From: Nitrososphaerota archaeon
GTDB taxonomy: Archaea; Thermoproteota; Nitrososphaeria; Nitrososphaerales; UBA183
DNA: 9,560 nt
Assembly (NCBI GenBank): GCA_027886925.1
Contig: JAPCJN010000086.1
Coordinates: forward strand, 1-9,560
Direction: 5' to 3'
Under the pieces are notes generated by a model, which was not told where the DNA came from, did not search any database, and worked only from the letters and a program-made list of their open reading frames with translations. Of this stretch, positions 5,821 through 9,560 are shown one piece after another. The first letter of the stretch is position 1. Each line of letters begins with the position of its first letter. A program made the position numbers and the translations under genes.

Positions 5821-6010
5821 TTGGCGACAGAAAAAACAATCTCACTGGAGAGAATTGCAGACACTCAGGAGAAAGTACTTCAGCAAAAAGGAAAACTCCG
5901 TAGCCCGCACGGAAGACTACGCCCAGCAAATCAATGACATTGAGGGAAAGCTGGGTCTTCAGGCGACAAAGTCCATTCTAAATAGCCTAATTTGCGCTTT
6001 TCTAGCCTAA
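5821..6010 (+). pseudogene. Small coiled-coil-like gene with a frame break at an A-tract
   Basis: GAGGAG stands four bases before a TTG at 5821, which opens LATEKTISLERIADTQEKVL, an amphipathic helix. That frame runs on to TGA 5937 but loses its coding character after AAAAA (5885-5889). The other frame then gives VARTEDYAQQINDIEGKLGL and ends SLICAFLA at TAA 6010. Removing one A from the tract joins them into a single 62-residue mostly helical protein. It may be a pseudogene, a homopolymer error, or a programmed slip. A start in the second frame near 5807 would lack the ribosome site. The function is unknown. Confidence 0.4.
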
Positions 6011-6063
6011 ACGCGAGCCGCCAACCTCAAAAGGTTTGGTCTTAATGGAGATAAAAGCCCCAA

Positions 6064-6088
6064 TCCTTCGCTGCCATCGCCCGAAGGA
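6064..6088. terminator. Hairpin between convergent genes
   Basis: TCCTTCG (6064-6070) and CGAAGGA (6082-6088) form a perfect 7-bp stem with an 11-base loop. It lies between the small gene ending at 6010 and the SDR gene ending at 6148, so it could limit read-through from either side. Confidence 0.35.
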
Positions 6089-6147
6089 ACGCTTTGTGTG
6101 ACTGCCAATTGGTTGGCCGTGCTATTGGACGTTGGCTCTCTTACCGC

Positions 6148-7143
6148 TCATCTCGAAGGCATCTCCATTCCAGCTTTGGACGATTGCATTGCTGTCCCTG
6201 CCTGTTCTCGGACTTTTCTCAGCCATGCCAATGTCTCTCGGATTCCATCTTCGTAGCTCCTGGTTGGATACTTCATGCCGAAGAAATTGTTGAACTTGCT
6301 TCCGTCAAGAATGAGAGCCTCCTCGGTCAAGTATTGCATCTCCGCGAATGCCCGGGCAGTGCCGTTGAACAAGCCCGCGAGTCGTACGAACATCGGGCTG
6401 GTCCCAGTCATCTTCGGCTCGAAGCCGGTTTGTTTGAAGACAAGGTCAATGAAGTCGCGGACACGAATCTGTTCCGGCCCCGGCACGTTGAAGTCCTGGC
6501 CGGCCGCATCGGGTCGTTCAGAGGCCGCCACCATCGCCTTTGCGGCATCGGAGATGAAGATGAACTCATGCATCGCGTCAAGCCTGCCAGGCCAGCGAGC
6601 CTTCTTGTTGTCGAGCGCCGACCGAAATATCTCATCAGCGACAGAGGCTGAATTCGGACCGTAGTAGTCAGGAAAACGGACGATTACGCACGGAAGCGCG
6701 CCCTCCCCCGAAAGTCGCATGAATGTCTCTTCTAGTCCAAGCCGGATTCGCCCCTTATTGGAGCAGGGATTTCTTGGATGGTCTTCGCGGACCTTCTCGG
6801 TCTGGCTGTGGCCGTAGATGTACACATTGCCTGGAAAGACCATCCGGGCTTTTGCCTTGCTTGCGGCGTCAGTTATCCTGCCGTGAATCTCGGGCAGGGT
6901 GGACCATTGCGAGTAGGGTGCATTGACGCAGTTGTGGAATATCTCAACTCCGTCAAAAACCTTCTCGAGTGTCCGAGCGTCCTCAACAGAGCCCTCGATC
7001 AACTCCACCCTATCCGGATTGGAGAAAACCTTCCTCGCTTTGGTAGGACTTCGCACAAGCGCTCGTACTGGTCTGCCGGAAGAGGTCAACTCGTTGACAA
7101 TGGCGCTGCCGAGCGACCCCGTCGAGCCTAACACGAGTTGCAA
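6148..7143 (-). CDS. NAD(P)-binding epimerase/dehydratase-like SDR protein
   Basis: 331 residues, the usual length of extended short-chain dehydrogenases acting on nucleotide sugars or similar substrates. The Rossmann glycine motif GSTGSLG is at 6-12, and arginines after the second strand (VRALVRSPTK, 26-35) favour NADP. The strand FPGNVYIYG (103-111) stands where the catalytic Ser/Tyr region begins. The canonical YxxxK is absent: the aligned segment reads NKGRIRLGLEE, with K130 and R134 in place of Tyr and Lys. The substrate-side motifs RFPDYYGP (156-163) and HEFIFISDAAKAM (192-204) are present. The start is TTG 7143 because a stop lies four codons upstream in frame and MQLVLGSTG begins the first strand. 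It follows the DUF4342 gene by 26 bases, so the two are likely cotranscribed. Substrate unknown. Confidence 0.85.
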   Translation of the reverse strand: MQLVLGSTGSLGSAIVNELTSSGRPVRALVRSPTKARKVFSNPDRVELIEGSVEDARTLEKVFDGVEIFHNCVNAPYSQWSTLPEIHGRITDAASKAKARMVFPGNVYIYGHSQTEKVREDHPRNPCSNKGRIRLGLEETFMRLSGEGALPCVIVRFPDYYGPNSASVADEIFRSALDNKKARWPGRLDAMHEFIFISDAAKAMVAASERPDAAGQDFNVPGPEQIRVRDFIDLVFKQTGFEPKMTGTSPMFVRLAGLFNGTARAFAEMQYLTEEALILDGSKFNNFFGMKYPTRSYEDGIRETLAWLRKVREQAGTAMQSSKAGMEMPSR

Positions 7144-7169
7144 CGCAAACCCCTAGTGCGTGACGAAGC

Positions 7170-7520
7170 TCACGCGTTGGCTACCAGCGGTTCTGACGCG
7201 TCGCTCTTCCTCACGACAACGATGGTGCACTTCGTCGCGAGCGCCGCGATCGCCCCCGCCGCAGCCAGCCAGGGCGCAAGGAGAATGCCAACAATGCCAG
7301 CGGTGACCGGTATCTCCAGGAGGGACTTCCCGTTCTCATCCTTCACCGTTATTCTCGACACATTCCCTTCGTGCACAAGCTCTTTCACCTTCTTCGTCAC
7401 CTCATCCGCTGAGACGGTGAATTGCTGAGTCCACGTCTTCTGTCCGACTGCAGCTCCGCATGAATGACAGTAATTCGAGTTCTCCGCAAGGCTGGCACCG
7501 CAACTAGTACAAGTTTCCAT
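7170..7520 (-). CDS. Zinc ribbon-DUF4342 protein
   Basis: 116 residues. METCTSCGASL and NYCHSCG supply four zinc-ligand cysteines (C4, C7, C18, C21). A DUF4342 domain follows: VSADEVTKKVKELVHEGNV, then RITVKDENGKSLLEIPVTAG, then a hydrophobic GILLAPWLAAAGAIAALAT (one membrane-type hairpin or segment, about 83-101), then CTIVVVRK. Bacterial DUF4342 proteins lack a known function; several are annotated near stress genes. I chose ATG 7520 over the in-frame ATG at 7544 because the TATA box at 7555-7562 predicts a transcript start near 7532, downstream of the longer start. First gene of a two-gene unit with the SDR protein. Confidence 0.85.
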   Translation of the reverse strand: METCTSCGASLAENSNYCHSCGAAVGQKTWTQQFTVSADEVTKKVKELVHEGNVSRITVKDENGKSLLEIPVTAGIVGILLAPWLAAAGAIAALATKCTIVVVRKSDASEPLVANA

Positions 7521-7554
7521 TGTAATCTTCGCCTTCAAAAGCATGCAATTCTAG

Positions 7555-7562
7555 TTAAAAAA
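7555..7562 (-). promoter_or_regulatory. TATA box of the DUF4342-SDR unit
   Basis: TTTTTTAA on the minus strand is the only strong AT-rich element upstream. The predicted transcript start near 7532 gives a leader of about 12 bases to ATG 7520. Confidence 0.5.
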
Positions 7563-7877
7563 GGCGATGTATTTTCTGCATGGGATTGTAACGAATGTGA
7601 CGGCCAACGAACCTCACGCGGCGCTCAGTCTTTTTCTCTGGCGAGATTCGAGCGCAGTTCTGGAACTGCTTGTCGCCTGCTAGCCCCCGCGGGAGTGCGC
7701 CGACACAACCTCCACGAACCCTACTCGCGCATGCGTTTCATTGCTTACCGGATATCGTTGGGTATGTTCACGCCCTAATTATTTTGGGGCGAGTCCCCCG
7801 GTCCACAGATTTCAAGCTTAGTTTGAGCTATTTGCGGCCAGATAGGGGGTGATTCGAGCATATTTACCTGATTATCT

Positions 7878-7910
7878 CCGGCGGGCAAGGTTCGAATCCC
7901 GCCGGGCCTG
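7878..7910 (+). other. T-arm-like hairpin, possible tRNA 3' fragment
   Basis: CCGGCGGG and CCCGCCGG form a perfect 8-bp stem (7878-7885/7898-7905). The 12-base loop contains GGTTCGAATCC-type sequence, the conserved tRNA T-loop with its G53-C61 closing pair, and what follows (CGGGCCTG) could be an acceptor 3' strand. Five extra bases (CAAGG) sit where a normal 5-bp T stem should close, and the remaining tRNA arms are missing. It may be the displaced tRNA 3' end left at an integration site, a decayed tRNA, or an unrelated hairpin. Confidence 0.35.
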
Positions 7911-7962
7911 CCGAGAATATTCTGGTCCGTGAGTGGTGTCTTCCCGCTCGGGTACTCGCGAT

Positions 7963-7990
7963 ACGTGTTGACGACACGTTAGCCTTTTAG
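7963..7990 (+). promoter_or_regulatory. Inverted repeat and TATA box of the membrane protein operon
   Basis: ACGTGT (7963-7968) and ACACGT (7974-7979) form a 6-bp inverted repeat with a 5-base spacer. CTTTTAG (7984-7990) lies about 29 bases before the ATG at 8016, a fit for a leaderless or near-leaderless transcript. The repeat abuts the TATA box, a typical place for an archaeal repressor or activator; the winged-helix protein encoded second in the unit is the obvious candidate. Confidence 0.45.
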
Positions 7991-8015
7991 CGGAAACCGG
8001 GTCTCATTCGCGGTA

Positions 8016-8630
8016 ATGACAACTGCAGGAGAAGAGCCCGGCCAACGCACTGACCGGATGCTAGATGACATCGTGCAAGACGCAGGTGAGTACTTTGATG
8101 AACTCAAGGCAAAGCACGTCACTGAAACCAGGATAGAGTCCGCGGTGGTGGGCATTGTCGTCTGGTTTGCCTCCTTCGCTGTTCTTGGAATCGGCGCGAT
8201 CACCACGATCCAGAGGGCAGCAGTCTACGAGTACCTCGCCGCCGGCTTTCTGGTTGCCGTCGTGATAGGCGCCGTAGCCGGGCTCGTCGCTAACTTCATC
8301 ATGCGCAGAAGGGCCTTCAAGTTCGCAGAGCTCGGTGAGTTTCTGAAGAAGGTGAAAGGAGGAGCCAGGGTCTCTACCGAAGACGGGCTTCGACTGATGG
8401 ACGCCATGCACAAGGCTGCGCTTGTCGCGAGGAAGGGCAAGCTGGACTCGGCATTCGCGTATGGCGTGGGGGCCTTCGCCCTTGTCGTCGTCATAGGTCA
8501 GAACGCCGGGATTGCCGCGCTGGCGGGGGTCGTTGTGTACCTCTACTTCAGGTTCGAGGCGCTCAGACATTACGAGAAAGAAGACAACAGGTTCGAGGAC
8601 TCGAAGAAAGAGCTTCTCCAGAGCCTGTGA
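8016..8630 (+). CDS. Four-helix membrane protein of unknown function
   Basis: 204 residues. A charged cytoplasmic-type N-terminus (1-40, with a helical DDIVQDAGEYFDELKAKHV) is followed by TM1 (about 42-64), TM2 (about 70-95, ending in the positive MRRR), a soluble charged segment (97-145), TM3 (about 146-162), TM4 (about 164-180) and a charged tail (RHYEKEDNRFEDSKKELLQS). The positive-inside rule puts both ends and the central segment in the cytoplasm. No signal peptide and no recognised motif. ATG 8016 is supported by the TATA box at 7984-7990. Its TGA is followed immediately by the start of the winged-helix gene, so the two products are probably made together; a membrane sensor with a partner regulator is one reading. 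Confidence 0.75.
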   Translation: MTTAGEEPGQRTDRMLDDIVQDAGEYFDELKAKHVTETRIESAVVGIVVWFASFAVLGIGAITTIQRAAVYEYLAAGFLVAVVIGAVAGLVANFIMRRRAFKFAELGEFLKKVKGGARVSTEDGLRLMDAMHKAALVARKGKLDSAFAYGVGAFALVVVIGQNAGIAALAGVVVYLYFRFEALRHYEKEDNRFEDSKKELLQSL

Positions 8631-8909
8631 TTGGGTTTGGAGCGCCCAGACCTTTATGTCCTCGCCCGCTTCCTCGACACTCTACACGGCAACGGACAGC
8701 CGATGAAGAAGACGAATCTGCAGATGAGGGTGGGCCTCAATTATCCGCGGTTCATGAAGTACCTTGAATGGATGGTCTCCCACGGATTTGTCCAGCAGAA
8801 GAAGGATGAGGACGGCGCGGAACTCTATTCACTCTCCCCGCAAGGGCTTGATGCGTATCACCGTCTCGTGGCCTGGATAAGGGAAACCATGAAAGGGATG
8901 CGAATCTGA
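8631..8909 (+). CDS. Winged-helix DNA-binding protein
   Basis: 92 residues. An N-terminal helix (RPDLYVLARFLDTLHGN, about 6-22) leads into a helix-turn-helix: MKKTNLQMRVGLNYPRFMKY (25-44, recognition helix about 36-48) and LEWMVSHGFV. A wing follows (QQKKDEDGAELYSLSPQG, 55-72), then a C-terminal helix (LDAYHRLVAWIRETMKGM) that could dimerise. This is the compact archaeal wHTH type (HTH_45/SSO10a-like). The TTG at 8631 directly follows the TGA of the membrane protein gene; a second TTG at 8637 is possible. Tight abutment implies translational coupling. It may bind the inverted repeat at 7963-7979 and regulate its own operon, which is inference. Confidence 0.82.
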   Translation: MGLERPDLYVLARFLDTLHGNGQPMKKTNLQMRVGLNYPRFMKYLEWMVSHGFVQQKKDEDGAELYSLSPQGLDAYHRLVAWIRETMKGMRI

Positions 8910-8926
8910 AAGCTAGCCCTCCAAGA

Positions 8927-9560
8927 ATGAAGGCGATTGTCTACGATAGGTACGGGCCTCCAGATATTCTACAGCTCAAGGAAATTGAGAAGCCCACTCC
9001 CAAGGACGACCAGGGGCTTGTAAGAGTTCTTGCTGCGTCCGTGAACGCCTTTGACTGGCATATGCTTACAGCTAGACCGTTCTTGGTCCGATTGTCAGGG
9101 TCAGGGTTCCTAGAACCTAAGACAACGGTGCTCGGAGCGCACATTGCGGGGAGGGTCGAGCGATCGGCAGCGACGTAAAGCAGTTTCAGGCAGGCGATGA
9201 AGTATTCGGGACGGTATCGCGCGGATGCCGAGTATGCGTGTCCTCGTGAGAAATACCTAGCGTTGAAACCGACCAACTTGACTTTCGAGGAGGCGGCGGC
9301 CGTGCCCATGGCGGCGATCACCGCCCTGCAGGCTCTTCGTGACAGAGGACGGATTAAGCCAGGCGAAAAGGTCTTGATCAACGGCGCCTCCGGCGGAGTT
9401 GGCACGTTCGCGTTGCAGATAGCCAAGTCGTTCGGGGCCGAAGTGACCGCTGTGTGTAGCACTGGCAACCTGGACCAGGCTCGCTCGCTCGGCGCTGACC
9501 ATGTCATCGATTACACGAAAGGAAAACTTCACCAAGAACGGGCAGCAGTACGATATGATT
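8927..9560 (+). pseudogene. MDR-family NAD(P)H quinone reductase/alcohol dehydrogenase, frameshifted and cut by window end
   Basis: Medium-chain dehydrogenase/reductase of the zinc-free quinone-oxidoreductase type. MKAIVYDRYGPPDILQLKEI opens the catalytic domain, with NAFDWHMLTARPF and TVLGAHIAGRVE in frame 1. A missing base near 9156-9163 moves the frame (that frame stops at TAA 9176), and IGSDVKQFQAGDEVFGTVS continues in a second frame. Near 9223-9228 the first frame returns with AEYACPREKYLALKPTNLTF and the nucleotide-binding motif INGASGGVG. An extra base around GGAAAAC (9521-9527) moves to a third frame for FTKNGQQYDMI. All protein motifs survive, so decay is recent or the breaks are sequence errors. 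It begins 17 bases after the winged-helix gene, probably in the same operon, with no clear ribosome site. Confidence 0.8.

Larger units (their letters stand above)
7563..8015. other. Long intergenic region without a gene
   Basis: No frame on either strand looks coding. Contents: an inverted repeat GCAGTTC-TG-GAACTGC (7654-7669), a short GGGG/CCCC hairpin near 7787-7799, a T-arm-like hairpin at 7878-7905, the palindrome AGAATATTCT (about 7914-7923), and the inverted repeat and TATA box of the next operon. I looked for a complete tRNA around the T-arm and found no matching acceptor, D or anticodon arm. Confidence 0.45.

Noticed and set aside
7521..7544. Longer start for the DUF4342 protein at ATG 7544
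   Set aside because: The only good TATA box predicts transcription starting downstream of it, and the zinc ribbon begins right after ATG 7520.
1..9560. CRISPR array, insertion sequence, rRNA or complete tRNA
   Set aside because: No regularly spaced repeats, transposase motifs, terminal repeats, rRNA-like blocks or full cloverleaf were found on either strand.

Overview
The window looks archaeal and most likely comes from the Nitrososphaeria (Thaumarchaeota). The evidence is a Cdc48-type double AAA+ ATPase, an ESCRT-III-like CdvB division protein, a DUF6659-type protein and a DUF5679-type mini zinc protein. Several genes also have AT-rich TATA boxes about 25-30 bases ahead of the start codon (leaderless or nearly leaderless transcripts). 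No genus can be named from sequence alone.

Left part (1-3118): the 5' two thirds of cdc48 on the minus strand runs off the left edge. Divergent from it is a 53-residue lysine-rich protein behind a palindromic TATA box. An 18-residue lysine-rich peptide follows on the minus strand and shares a 19-base identical core with the first. Then comes cdvB (minus), whose transcript carries a GAAA-capped hairpin just after the stop codon.

Middle (3119-6147): intergenic DNA holds a 14-bp palindrome upstream of cdvB, a DUF5679-like protein that lacks one zinc cysteine, and a DUF6659-like protein. A roughly 900-base stretch follows with no intact gene but with the debris of at least two minus-strand genes broken by frameshifts. 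After it lie a 61-residue protein whose tail holds nine cysteines in 20 residues, and a small coiled-coil-like gene broken at an A-tract.

Right part (6148-9560): a minus-strand pair, zinc ribbon-DUF4342 followed by an NAD(P)-binding SDR/epimerase-like protein. A nearly 500-base gap contains a T-arm-like hairpin that resembles the 3' part of a tRNA. Then comes a plus-strand unit of a four-helix membrane protein, a directly abutting winged-helix protein, and an MDR-family oxidoreductase whose reading frame is broken three times.

The intact core genes (about 4.9 kb of coding sequence) show no frame breaks, whereas about seven breaks fall in roughly 1.4 kb of accessory genes. This points to local gene decay, but indel errors in the assembly cannot be excluded. 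No complete new system is evident. The best candidates for something undescribed are the paired lysine-rich microproteins, the cysteine-rich protein, and the membrane protein plus winged-helix pair.
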